Below, piece by piece: positions 15,515-23,448 of a stretch of 64,000 bases of DNA (within the stretch, counting starts at the first letter, position 1; each line of letters opens with the position of its first letter). Source of the DNA: Paenibacillus sp. sptzw28 (lineage in GTDB: Bacteria > Bacillota > Bacilli > Paenibacillales > Paenibacillaceae). The DNA lies in NCBI RefSeq assembly GCF_019550795.1, contig NZ_CP080545.1:2251501-2315500 (forward strand), written 5' to 3'. The notes under the pieces were generated by a model, which saw nothing but the letters and a program-made list of their open reading frames with translations, searched no databases and was not told where the DNA came from. A program made the translations under genes and the position numbers.

Positions 15515-16261
15515 ATGGCTGAACATTATTCGTTATACGAAGAGCAAATTATGAAGCAGCTGGAGCAGTGGGAGATCGCATTGCTCAGGCCCTCCGGCCG
15601 GCTGGAGGGCTTGTCCAGGTCCGTTCAGTCACGGATAAACAAAGTCCTCCCGGTGAGAGTGCACAATGCGATTACCGCTGCCGTCAGAGGAATAATTCAG
15701 ACAACCTTATTCAGTATGGATTATATTCCTGCGAACAACCCGCTTACCGGCGCATCCCTGGCAGAAAGTGACATCAAATCCGAACAACTGCTTGTGTTCT
15801 ATAAAAGACTCGCAGCCGCTGAAGGAGCAGGTACGGGAGCGGGAGGGATTCTACTCGGATTAGCCGATTTTCCGATCCTGATTGGTATCAAGCTGAAATT
15901 CCTTTTTGAATTGGCACACGCCTACGGTTATTCCACAAGAGATATGCGTGAGCGTCTGTTCATTCTGCATGTGTTTCAGCTCGCTTTCTCCAGTCGGACG
16001 AAAAAGCCGGCGCTTCTCGATACGATTAAACATTGGAAGCAGAATACCCCTCAGGCTGCCTTAGCAGAGCCTTATGCCGACCAGGTGGATTGGCTGCAGC
16101 TGCAGCAGGAATACCGCGATACGATAGATTTTCGGAAAATGCTGCAGCTAGTGCCCGGGATAGGCGCGGTAGTAGGTGCATGGGCGAACTATGGGCTTCT
16201 GGAGGAATTGGGGCAAGTCGGTATGAACTGTTACAGGTTGAGAAGGCTGACGGACAAGTAA
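15515..16261 (+). CDS. EcsC-family protein
   Basis: About 248 residues from ATG 15515 (AGGGTGAT upstream; GTG 15503 is an alternative). It contains the glycine-rich stretch EGAGTGAGGILLGLADFPIL (about residues 106-125) and the C-terminal VPGIGAVVGAWANYGLLEEL, both typical of EcsC-domain proteins. EcsC is named after the Bacillus ecs operon, but the biochemical role of the family is unknown; members are membrane-associated and amphipathic. A decayed second copy of the C-terminus lies at 7063-7161. Confidence 0.8.
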   Translation: MAEHYSLYEEQIMKQLEQWEIALLRPSGRLEGLSRSVQSRINKVLPVRVHNAITAAVRGIIQTTLFSMDYIPANNPLTGASLAESDIKSEQLLVFYKRLAAAEGAGTGAGGILLGLADFPILIGIKLKFLFELAHAYGYSTRDMRERLFILHVFQLAFSSRTKKPALLDTIKHWKQNTPQAALAEPYADQVDWLQLQQEYRDTIDFRKMLQLVPGIGAVVGAWANYGLLEELGQVGMNCYRLRRLTDK

Positions 16262-16331
16262 TGGGGCAAAATACAAGTCCGATATGAAAACCGGCCTGCA
16301 GCTCAAATTTTTTCTAAGTTTTTGTTACGCC

Positions 16332-16360
16332 TTGACAATATTACTAATTCGAGGAATAAT
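16332..16360 (+). promoter_or_regulatory. SigA-type promoter of the TetR gene
   Basis: TTGACA (16332-16337), 17-base spacer, AATAAT (16355-16360). The downstream edge touches the operator palindrome, so a bound repressor would block it. Confidence 0.65.
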
Positions 16361-16383
16361 TTATTTATTGATCAATAAATAAA
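16360..16383. promoter_or_regulatory. TetR operator 1
   Basis: Perfect 24-base palindrome with 12-base half site TTTATTTATTGA and its complement, placed between the -10 and the TetR ribosome site. It has the size expected for a TetR dimer or dimer pair and recurs in shortened form at 16992. Confidence 0.65.
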
Positions 16384-16395
16384 TTAAGGGATAGG

Positions 16396-16911
16396 ATGGT
16401 GACTATGGTCGTCCGCGAAGACCGGAAAGAGCAGATCATCGATAAAGCCGTAGGGGTGTTCGCGGAGCGGGGATATTACAAAGCGACAACGGCTCTGGTA
16501 GCGAAGGCGGCAGGAGTCACGCAGCCGTATGTATTTCACTTCTTCGCAAACAAGGAAGAGTTGTTCAAGGCGGTCGTAGACCGGGCAGTGAACCGTATAT
16601 ATGAGACATTCTCAGCGGTAGAGGCACCTGCCGACCGTCTCGAAGAAACGATGGGTAAGGCGTTCATTGCCATTATGAATGTACATCGGGATGAGATTCT
16701 CCTCGTCATGCAGTCCCACGCGATCGCAGAGCCCGTTATACGGGAGCACGTCAGGGACAAATTCCGTCTTATTCATGAAGCGATAACCGCCAAGTTTAGG
16801 CAAGCTGGTATTTCTGATGCTGAGGCGGCGGCAAGCCAGTTTATTGGGACCGGCTTTCTAATAACGGTGTCGGAAGTATTGGGATTACCACAGATGTTGT
16901 GTTTTAAGTAA
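16396..16911 (+). CDS. TetR-family transcriptional regulator
   Basis: 171 residues. The N-terminal helix-turn-helix is canonical: IIDKAVGVFAERGYYKATTA then LVAKAAGVTQPYVFHFFANK, followed by EELFKAVVDRAV. The C-terminal ligand domain is shorter than usual and ends abruptly at LPQMLCFK, right where a 22-base tandem duplication begins, so the end may be altered. The repressor probably binds its own promoter and that of the membrane protein operon at 17044, since both carry ATTTATTTAT palindromes. Confidence 0.85.
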   Translation: MVTMVVREDRKEQIIDKAVGVFAERGYYKATTALVAKAAGVTQPYVFHFFANKEELFKAVVDRAVNRIYETFSAVEAPADRLEETMGKAFIAIMNVHRDEILLVMQSHAIAEPVIREHVRDKFRLIHEAITAKFRQAGISDAEAAASQFIGTGFLITVSEVLGLPQMLCFK

Positions 16912-16946
16912 TAGAAGGAGTCCATTTAAGTAATAGAAGGAGTCCA
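16903..16946 (+). repeat. 22-base perfect tandem duplication at the TetR stop
   Basis: Two exact copies of a 22-base unit (TTTAAGTAATAGAAGGAGTC plus CA) lie at 16903-16924 and 16925-16946. The unit contains the TAA stop and a GAAGGAG ribosome-site-like motif. It looks like slippage, and a second start-like signal follows no ORF. Confidence 0.8.
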
Positions 16947-16991
16947 GGTCATAGGCGGCGTGAATAATGCTGCCTCTTTATTTAAATTTAT

Positions 16992-17013
16992 ATTTATTTA
17001 TCAATAAATAAAT
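16992..17013. promoter_or_regulatory. TetR operator 2
   Basis: ATTTATTTAT-CA-ATAAATAAAT, perfect 10-base arms, 30 bases before ATG 17044. The half site is the same as in operator 1, indicating control of the downstream pair by the adjacent TetR protein. Confidence 0.6.
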
Positions 17014-17043
17014 GTAAATACTGATGAGAAAGGAATGGTCCAA

Positions 17044-17955
17044 ATGAAACAAACGAACCGTTACTCATCCAGAGGTACAAACAGGAGGTTATTTGAAGGA
17101 GAACGCCTGCTTGTCTTTACCGGTCTGCTCGGATTAACGCTTGCCGCATTCGTAGCCATTTATATTGGGTTTAATGGGGCGGTAGTTTTGCCTGAAGGAA
17201 ATCTCGTTAGCGCATTCTCCTTTAATGCGGCTATTGGTGTGTTCATTCTGTCAATTGCCGCATTCATGCCATTATCCGGACTTAACCCGCGCAGGCGGAC
17301 AATTCTCAGGTGGTCCTTTATTCAGGCCACCCTTTATGCCTACGCAGTAGAGACCATTCAGCATTTCCGCGGTATTAATCCGCGGTTCACACGCACGGGC
17401 TCTCTTATGGACAATATATCCGGCGCTTTGTTCGGACTGGAATCACTCCTGATCATCGTGTTCACCGTGCTCCTGGCGATTCCTTTTTTCCGCCGGCGTC
17501 CATCTGACGGTGAGCGTACACTGACAGTGCTTGGCATCCGCTATGCGTTTATTTCAACGATGATCGCCTTTGCCGCAGGGCTATGGATGATTGTGCTGCA
17601 GGGCCGGTTTATGGGGGGAGCCGGCAATGTGATTGTTCTGCACGGGATTGGCTTCCACGCGCTTCAGGCTCTACCACTGCTCGGTTGGCTGCTTGAACGG
17701 GCCGATGCCGATAACAAGCGTGCCCCTTTATTGATTCATTTGGGCAGCAGGGCTTGGATGTTATCGATCGTTCTCATTACTATCCAAACCATACTCGGCC
17801 GCAGCGTATTTGAGCTGTCGCTGCTTCCGCTTTTGGCTGGAGGTTCGCTTCTCGTATGGTTTCTTACCGCTCTCATGGCTGTGCGGAAAGTGAGAAATGC
17901 GGCGGCTGGAGGATCACTGTTCAAGCTTTTCAAAGTGAGGAGGCTGCAGCGTTGA
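17044..17955 (+). CDS. Polytopic membrane protein of unknown function
   Basis: I prefer ATG 17044 (AAAGGA 9 bases upstream) over ATG 17035. About 303 residues with about eight hydrophobic segments. A histidine-bearing segment reads GNVIVLHGIGFHALQALPLL (about 199-218), and another basic loop reads LNPRRRTILRWSFIQATL. Not assigned to a family. The TTG start of the ABA4-like gene overlaps its stop (TTGA), so the two are translationally coupled; both are probably repressed by the TetR protein via operator 2. Confidence 0.6.
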   Translation: MKQTNRYSSRGTNRRLFEGERLLVFTGLLGLTLAAFVAIYIGFNGAVVLPEGNLVSAFSFNAAIGVFILSIAAFMPLSGLNPRRRTILRWSFIQATLYAYAVETIQHFRGINPRFTRTGSLMDNISGALFGLESLLIIVFTVLLAIPFFRRRPSDGERTLTVLGIRYAFISTMIAFAAGLWMIVLQGRFMGGAGNVIVLHGIGFHALQALPLLGWLLERADADNKRAPLLIHLGSRAWMLSIVLITIQTILGRSVFELSLLPLLAGGSLLVWFLTALMAVRKVRNAAAGGSLFKLFKVRRLQR

Positions 17956-18389
17956 TCGAAACATTATTCTCTTTTAATGGTATTGCGATGCTTGGCTGGG
18001 CTCTTCTGATTCTGCTGCCTTCATGGAGGTTCACCCGGTTTCTGGCTGGTACTGCTATTTTCCCGATATTCCTTGCGCTGCTGTATGTTATTGGCATATC
18101 CGTCGTTATCGCAGACATGGGGCTAGGATTCGTGCGCGATTTCGGCTCGGCCGAAGGAGTGGTTCGGTTGTTGGCCAACCGGGATTTTATCCTCCTGGTG
18201 TGGCTGCATATACTCTGCTTCGATCAGGCAGTCGGCCACTATGTGTACCGGGATAATATGACACACCGCTATGTGCCGCTGCCGGTGCAATCGGTTCTCT
18301 TGTTTCTGATCCTCATGTTCGGTCCTCTGGGATTCTTGTGCTATCTGGCTCTACGGGAGTTCCGTCAGAGAACGAAAGCAGCGGCCTAA
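17952..18389 (+). CDS. ABA4-like (DUF4281) membrane protein
   Basis: TTG 17952 overlaps the previous stop and has AGGAGG 8 bases upstream. 145 residues with four hydrophobic segments. The family-like elements are FNGIAMLGWALLILLPSWRF (residues 9-28), FILLVWLHILCFDQAVGHYV near 87 with the conserved W-H and D, and LMFGPLGFLCYLALR near 121. Plant ABA4 acts in neoxanthin formation; bacterial relatives are uncharacterised, some next to carotenoid genes, which are not seen here. A terminator follows. Confidence 0.7.
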   Translation: MIETLFSFNGIAMLGWALLILLPSWRFTRFLAGTAIFPIFLALLYVIGISVVIADMGLGFVRDFGSAEGVVRLLANRDFILLVWLHILCFDQAVGHYVYRDNMTHRYVPLPVQSVLLFLILMFGPLGFLCYLALREFRQRTKAAA

Positions 18390-18405
18390 TTTAATCCGGA
18401 TAAGG

Positions 18406-18442
18406 CAACTGGTGCGACATTTTATGTCGTACCAGTTGTTTT
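18406..18442 (+). terminator. Terminator of the TetR-linked operon
   Basis: CAACTGGTGCGACAT-TT-ATGTCGTACCAGTTG, a near-perfect 15-base stem (18406-18438), followed by TTTTAT. Confidence 0.8.
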
Positions 18443-18530
18443 ATAATGGGTGCAAATGGAGGCAGACCCCCAGCCAACTTATTGTGGGCTGCCGTCATTA
18501 CGCATAACAGTTGAAATGGGGTTAAAAACC

Positions 18531-18719
18531 GTGGCAAAAACAAAAAGAGGACGGGTGCTTTGGAGTCTTCCTTCGCGCGGCAGGGGTACATGTCCTGTTT
18601 GCAGCAGTACGAGAATAAAATTGTTGTACCCCCGGGCGAAGTCCGACGGAACAGCAGTCAAAGTATGTAAGAGATGCTGCAATGCACCGCAAAACAAGGT
18701 TGACGCAATAACCGGTTAG
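18531..18719 (+). CDS. Small zinc-ribbon protein
   Basis: About 62 residues starting at GTG 18531 (MAKTKRGRVLWSLPSRGRG); ATG 18516 is an alternative, and neither has a strong ribosome site. Two Cys pairs, CPVC and CKRC separated by about 24 residues, would bind one zinc ion. The protein is very basic, suggesting nucleic acid or ribosome binding. No specific function is known. A strong terminator follows 18 bases downstream, which supports a real transcription unit. Confidence 0.6.
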   Translation: MAKTKRGRVLWSLPSRGRGTCPVCSSTRIKLLYPRAKSDGTAVKVCKRCCNAPQNKVDAITG

Positions 18720-18736
18720 ATTATCGCCTCGAAGGT

Positions 18737-18772
18737 CCCCGTCCCCTGGCATTAAAGGGACGGGGATTTTTT
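18737..18772 (+). terminator. Rho-independent terminator
   Basis: CCCCGTCCC and GGGACGGGG arms with ATTTTTT following; downstream of the zinc-ribbon gene. Confidence 0.8.
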
Positions 18773-18858
18773 CGGAATGCGGCTTGCCAGAGGTGTAGTT
18801 CCAATGATCTAATAGGGAAAACAAGCATTATTTTCCGATTGAAGGAGCTGATTCAGCT

Positions 18859-19761
18859 TTGAGTAATATGCATCGCATCCAATGGTTTGATCAGCAAATC
18901 AGAGCGGGAAACTACCCGAACAGCAGCCGCCTTGCGCGGCAATTCGAAATATCGAAGCGGCAAGCGCAGCGTGATATTGAGTATCTGGAAATTTCATTGC
19001 GCGCTCCATTGATTTATGTAGCCCGAAACCGGGGTTATTGCTACGAGGACAAAACATATAGTTTACCCCTTCTGTATATGACGGAAGAAGAGAACAAGAT
19101 GCTCAAATACCTTGCCTATCGGTATCGTCAGTACAATTACGATAATGCGGCGGCCGTCAATCGCGTAGCTCATTTGCTGGACCGGTTTACGGAGGAGAAG
19201 GAAGCGGAATCGTTCGGCCGGCTTCCTGTTTTTGCAGCGGACCCGCGTATTATTCAGAGCATCGAGCTGCTCTCTTATGCCATACGGGAATGTCTGGCCG
19301 TCCATTTTACCTACCGGGATCAGAATAAAGAGGAGCAGTACACCGTCTGTCCTCTAAAGATTGTGTCGAACTATAATGCCGACTATGTGTTTGTATTAAC
19401 TGACCAAGGGAATCGGAAGAACAGCTTCCGCCTTGATGGCATTCAGCATATAACTGTCACCGCGGAGCGGTTTGATCTTCCGGCGAGCATCGGCACTCAT
19501 GAATGGGGCGCACCGCTTCCTGCACGCAAGCCGTTCACCGCCAAAGTACGCTTAATGAGTCCCCTTTACGGGGGGGCATGGAAAGGTTACCGGGTCGTAT
19601 CGAGTGAGGAGCTCGTTTATGAAATCGAGTTCTTCGACACGGATTCTTTCCTGCAGCATCTGCTTGTAACGGAATGGGAGCAGCTTCTGTCTCCTAAGTG
19701 GTTGAAGGAGAAGCTCAGCGGAAGATGCCGACAGATGCTTGACCGATTACAATACCGGTGA
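18859..19761 (+). CDS. WYL-domain transcriptional regulator (YafY-like)
   Basis: TTG 18859 follows GAAGGAG. 300 residues: an N-terminal winged helix (SSRLARQFEISKRQAQRDIE), then a WYL domain with ECLAVHFTYRDQNKEEQYTV (about residues 148-167) and CPLKIVSNYNADYVFVLTDQ, LDGIQHITVT, and a C-terminal WCX extension ending about 295. WYL regulators sense nucleic acid or nucleotide-type ligands and often control DNA damage or defence genes. It lies 31 bases before two paralogous genes on the same strand, which it probably controls. Confidence 0.8.
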   Translation: MSNMHRIQWFDQQIRAGNYPNSSRLARQFEISKRQAQRDIEYLEISLRAPLIYVARNRGYCYEDKTYSLPLLYMTEEENKMLKYLAYRYRQYNYDNAAAVNRVAHLLDRFTEEKEAESFGRLPVFAADPRIIQSIELLSYAIRECLAVHFTYRDQNKEEQYTVCPLKIVSNYNADYVFVLTDQGNRKNSFRLDGIQHITVTAERFDLPASIGTHEWGAPLPARKPFTAKVRLMSPLYGGAWKGYRVVSSEELVYEIEFFDTDSFLQHLLVTEWEQLLSPKWLKEKLSGRCRQMLDRLQYR

Positions 19762-19792
19762 ATAAGCTCTTGGATCATAGGAGGAAAAATAT

Positions 19793-20791
19793 TTGTCAGC
19801 CGTCTATTTGGATCATATCGTAATGAAGCGTGAATCGAAATCGTTCACCGACAGTCTTTATGCCGTATTAACGGCAGCCGGCCTCTTTGAAGGTTCCAAA
19901 TTCATGCTGTCGGGTCTTACAGGAATGGCTTTTAAATTTACCGTACATGAACGGCTGCTGCCGCTGTCGGTATCGGCATACGGCCAATGGGGCAGCGAGC
20001 ATCAGCCGGCCGTGAATAATTTGGGCATACTCACAACGATTGACGGGGGGCGAACCCGGCACCCTACCTTCGGCTATTACCAAAAAGAAGCGGTAGAGTG
20101 GGTAAAGGACAGCCTGAACCGCGGGATCGGCGCTGTATATTGGATCCCGGAATTTGGTGTCATTAACGGGTATGATGATGCGGATCGCGTATTTTTTGTT
20201 CAGGACGGCTTGTCTTCGGAAAGCAAAGTCGTGCTGTATGACAATTTCGGTTTGAATTTTACGCCATTCTGGTACTGCCAAATATTTGGAGATAAGGTAG
20301 AGGTCGCGCCAGCGGACAGGATACTCGAATCGCTCAGGCTTGCTCTCGTCGATTGGGAAACGCCGCACAAAACGCTACCCGCGATCGATATCGCTTCGGG
20401 AAGACTTGCTTATACCTATTTGATTCGAGGCTTGAGGAAGGGAGATTATGACGAGTGGGGCGCGGTATATATCTTGGAGTCATACTTGTATGCCCGAACC
20501 GAAATCATGCAATATCTGCAAGCTGTTCAGGGAATTTGGAGAGAGCTGGACGAGGCGTATACCCTTTATGACCAACTCGTTCGCACGGTCTCGGGAATCA
20601 AGAACTGTCTGATAGAGGTTGAAGGGGTGAAGCGGGTAGACCGGATGCGCATTGTTCCTTTGGTCGAAATGCTGACAGCGGCCGAATCGTTCGAAGAACA
20701 AGCAGTACGTCAATTCCGGATCCTCTCCGGGCGGTATCCCGATCTGAAGCGAACTACGGTACCCAGGTGGGGCTTACATCAACCGCGATGA
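19793..20791 (+). CDS. Unknown protein, BtrH N-terminal/C39-like fold candidate, paralogue A
   Basis: TTG 19793 is preceded by AGGAGG at 8 bases. 332 residues, paralogous to the next gene over the whole N-terminal two thirds: LSGLTGMAFKFTVHERLLPL, AVEWVKDSLNRGIGAVYWIP, VINGYDDADRVFFVQDGL, FGLNFTPFWYCQIFGDK. The pattern of a bound-peptide-like N-terminus, LxGLxGxxF and GIGAV-x-W resembles the BtrH N-terminal (C39-like acyl or peptide transfer) domain, but the Cys expected near KRESKSF is absent. The C-terminus is helical. I infer a non-catalytic or altered member; function unknown. Confidence 0.5.
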   Translation: MSAVYLDHIVMKRESKSFTDSLYAVLTAAGLFEGSKFMLSGLTGMAFKFTVHERLLPLSVSAYGQWGSEHQPAVNNLGILTTIDGGRTRHPTFGYYQKEAVEWVKDSLNRGIGAVYWIPEFGVINGYDDADRVFFVQDGLSSESKVVLYDNFGLNFTPFWYCQIFGDKVEVAPADRILESLRLALVDWETPHKTLPAIDIASGRLAYTYLIRGLRKGDYDEWGAVYILESYLYARTEIMQYLQAVQGIWRELDEAYTLYDQLVRTVSGIKNCLIEVEGVKRVDRMRIVPLVEMLTAAESFEEQAVRQFRILSGRYPDLKRTTVPRWGLHQPR

Positions 20792-20810
20792 AGAAAGGAA
20801 TGAATGAACG

Positions 20811-21752
20811 ATGCGGGCTGTGATTTTGAACGATTTACGAATGACAAATGAATCCGAATCGTATATTGACGCGATGCACGGGATTTTATCGCATAAAGGA
20901 TGGACCGACCGTTCCAAGCCGGTGCTCTCTGGAATGACTGTATCCGGCTTTCGATTCACCGTAAACCGCCGCTTAACAGCGGAATCGCCGACGGCTTACA
21001 ATTGGATAGCGGAAAATTTTCTGGCGGCGGATTTTCTGGGAATCACGTCATCGCAGCAAGCCGGTTATCAGTTTGATGCTACATTTCCGCTATACCGGAA
21101 ACAAGCTGTTTCCGACATTAAGAAATCGATTGACCGTGGTATTGGAGCTGTATTTTGGAAGGACAAATTTGTGATCGCGGCCGGGTATGACGATAATCTC
21201 GAGGTATTGTACTATACAGACGGATTGAGCGATGAGTATCTGAGGCTTTGCTACACCGATTTTGGCACTAATGTCTCACCCTATTGGTATTATCAGATCC
21301 TGGAAGACAAGATAGAATTGGACGAGCTGGAAATTTATAAGGAATCTCTCATACAAGCGGTCTATAAGTGGGAGCAGCATGACCTCATGCTGCCGGAAGC
21401 GGACTATGCTTGCGGGAGAGCTGCCTATGACGCAATCATACAAGCCCTTAAGACGGGCGACTATGACCCGGAAAATGCTGCGGGGGTCTTTCGATGCTAT
21501 GCGGCGGCGAAGCGTGATATCGCTTTGTATACCGCCTTTCTGCAGACATTCTGGCCGCAAATCAATATTGCAGCCGCGCACTATGGCAGACTCGCGCAGA
21601 TTTTCGGGCATCTGGTTGAAAGCAAGACACCCTCTGAGCAGATCGATTTATTCGTTGAAGCGCAGAGAACAGAGACGAATGCAGTTCAATCCATCAAAGC
21701 GCTGATGCGAGAAACTATTGAGAACCGGTTCAACGATATCTCGCTGCGATAA
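20811..21752 (+). CDS. Unknown protein, paralogue B of the preceding gene
   Basis: ATG 20811, AAAGGAATG upstream, 19 bases after the stop of paralogue A. 313 residues. Aligned blocks: LSGMTVSGFRFTVNRRLTAE, AVSDIKKSIDRGIGAVFWKD, IAAGYDDNLEVLYYTDGL, FGTNVSPYWYYQILEDKIEL. The equivalent of the catalytic Cys position reads TNESESY, again without Cys. The two proteins have diverged strongly, so the duplication is old and both copies are maintained. Probably an operon with the WYL regulator upstream. Confidence 0.5.
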   Translation: MRAVILNDLRMTNESESYIDAMHGILSHKGWTDRSKPVLSGMTVSGFRFTVNRRLTAESPTAYNWIAENFLAADFLGITSSQQAGYQFDATFPLYRKQAVSDIKKSIDRGIGAVFWKDKFVIAAGYDDNLEVLYYTDGLSDEYLRLCYTDFGTNVSPYWYYQILEDKIELDELEIYKESLIQAVYKWEQHDLMLPEADYACGRAAYDAIIQALKTGDYDPENAAGVFRCYAAAKRDIALYTAFLQTFWPQINIAAAHYGRLAQIFGHLVESKTPSEQIDLFVEAQRTETNAVQSIKALMRETIENRFNDISLR

Positions 21753-21827
21753 TAAAAGGTTTACAACCTGATCTCGGATGACGTATGGATGAAATTTATT
21801 TATTACAAGCATGTTTACGTTTTACCA

Positions 21828-21883
21828 TCTACGCTACGGGGTCAGTCCCGTAAGCCCCTTCTAGTAGATTAAGGCTCTTTTTA
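21828..21883 (+). terminator. Probable terminator of the WYL-linked operon
   Basis: Nested stems TCTAC/GTAGA (21828, 21864) and ACGGG/CCCGT (21836-21851), then GGCTCTTTTTATT. A moderately convincing structure. Confidence 0.4.
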
Positions 21884-21988
21884 TTATTGATTGGATTATC
21901 CGGGGGTCTGCGCTAAAAAGTTTCACAATTCTGACTTTGACCTTATTACCTAATCGGATTACCATATAATTGAAGGGAGTGAGTATTT

Positions 21989-23209
21989 ATGGGAAAAGTG
22001 TTATTCATCAGCTTTCCTGCGGAGGGACATGTGAATCCGACGGTAGGCTTGGTGAAGGAGCTGACGAAAAAAGGAGAACAGGTAACGTATTATTGTGTGG
22101 AAAATTTCAGGGAACGAATGGAAGGAGCGGGAGCTGAAGTAAGGACGTACGATAATTTTATTAGTCAGGATTTGATCAATAAAGTGGGCGGCAGGGGACC
22201 CGACTCGAATATGGACCCTTTGGCCTTTATGGAGTTCTTGCTGCGGAAATCGGATGAACTGGTTAAATCGATTCTACCTGCCGTTCAGAACGAGAAATAC
22301 GATTATGTTATCTATGACCATATGTGTATTGCAGGCTGGATGATAGCCGAAATTCTCAAGCTGCCGAAGATCTGCTCGTGCACCACTTTCGCTATTCACC
22401 CGGATGGGGATGATCCAATTAAAAAGATGTTTCAAACCGGGCCGCGCGAGGCGATAAACCTTAAAATTGAGGAATGGGTCCGGCTTATGAAATCCGAGTA
22501 TGAATTGGACTTAACCTTTCTACTTAAGCCGGCGGGGGTATTCATCCACCCTGTCGATATGACCCTTGTATATACTTCGTCGTCCTTTCAACCGAATGCG
22601 GAGAAGTTTGACGACTCGTATCATTTCGTTGGCCCTTCTATTACGGACCGCAAAGGTGTTCCCGAGTTCTCAGCGCTGGATATCAAAGGAAGTAAAATCA
22701 TTTATATCTCAATGGGTACGGTATTCAATCAGCTGAAGGAATACTATCAAATGTGTTTTGAAGCCTTTAAAGATTTCGACGCGGAAATTGTGATGTCCGT
22801 AGGAAAAAATACGGATTTGAGCGAGTTCTCAACCATCCCGGACAACTTTATTATTAAAAACTATGTGCCGCAACTGGAAGTACTCCAGATTGCCGACGTG
22901 TTTTTTACGCATGGAGGGATGAACAGCACGAGTGAAGGTCTTTATTTCGGTACGCCGCTGGCTGTCATTCCTGTCTCTGCCGATCAGCCCTTGATAGCCC
23001 GAAGGGTAGCCGAGCTGAAGGCCGGGATTGCTTTGAATCTCGATGAAGTTTCTCCGGCCCTTCTACGCGAAACGGCACAAAAGCTGTTAACAGATCCTTC
23101 GTATAAGGAACACGCCGAGGAGATAGGCGCATCCTTCCGCAAGGCAGGAGGAGCACCTAAAGCCGCGGACGTGATTTTGGAGTGGAGTCATGCTCTTTTT
23201 CAAGCCTAA
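21989..23209 (+). CDS. Macrolide-type UDP-glycosyltransferase (MGT family)
   Basis: 406 residues, the typical GT1 length. N-terminal acceptor domain begins MGKVLFISFPAEGHVNPTVG; the C-terminal nucleotide-sugar binding signature is FFTHGGMNSTSEGLYFGTPL (about residues 307-326), followed by PVSADQPLIARRVAEL. MGT/YjiC-type enzymes transfer glucose from UDP-glucose to macrolides, flavonoids or lipids. ATG 21989 follows GAAGGGAG. Upstream, AT-rich DNA with TTATTACC and TATAAT-like text may be the promoter. Stand-alone gene with its own terminator. Confidence 0.85.
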   Translation: MGKVLFISFPAEGHVNPTVGLVKELTKKGEQVTYYCVENFRERMEGAGAEVRTYDNFISQDLINKVGGRGPDSNMDPLAFMEFLLRKSDELVKSILPAVQNEKYDYVIYDHMCIAGWMIAEILKLPKICSCTTFAIHPDGDDPIKKMFQTGPREAINLKIEEWVRLMKSEYELDLTFLLKPAGVFIHPVDMTLVYTSSSFQPNAEKFDDSYHFVGPSITDRKGVPEFSALDIKGSKIIYISMGTVFNQLKEYYQMCFEAFKDFDAEIVMSVGKNTDLSEFSTIPDNFIIKNYVPQLEVLQIADVFFTHGGMNSTSEGLYFGTPLAVIPVSADQPLIARRVAELKAGIALNLDEVSPALLRETAQKLLTDPSYKEHAEEIGASFRKAGGAPKAADVILEWSHALFQA

Positions 23210-23225
23210 ACTAAATTCCTATAAA

Positions 23226-23280
23226 CCTACCGGTTACCTGCTAAAGCATGTCTTTAGCCTGTGGCCGGTAGTTTCATTTT
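23226..23280 (+). terminator. Terminator of the glycosyltransferase gene
   Basis: CTACCGG/CCGGTAG outer stem and GCTAAAG/CTTTAGC inner stem (23227-23271), followed by TTTCATTTT. Confidence 0.75.
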
Positions 23281-23448
23281 GAGGCCGGAAGTCAGCCCAT
23301 TTCAAATGACGTCCAGAAAGTTGTTGTAATACATAGCCCAAACATTCAGCAAACACTCAGCCGCCGCTTAGGTTCGTTTAAGGTCGCGATGCCATACTGA
23401 ATCTTGTAAGAAACGAAAACAAAAATGAGATTCAGGGAGGAAACTAAC

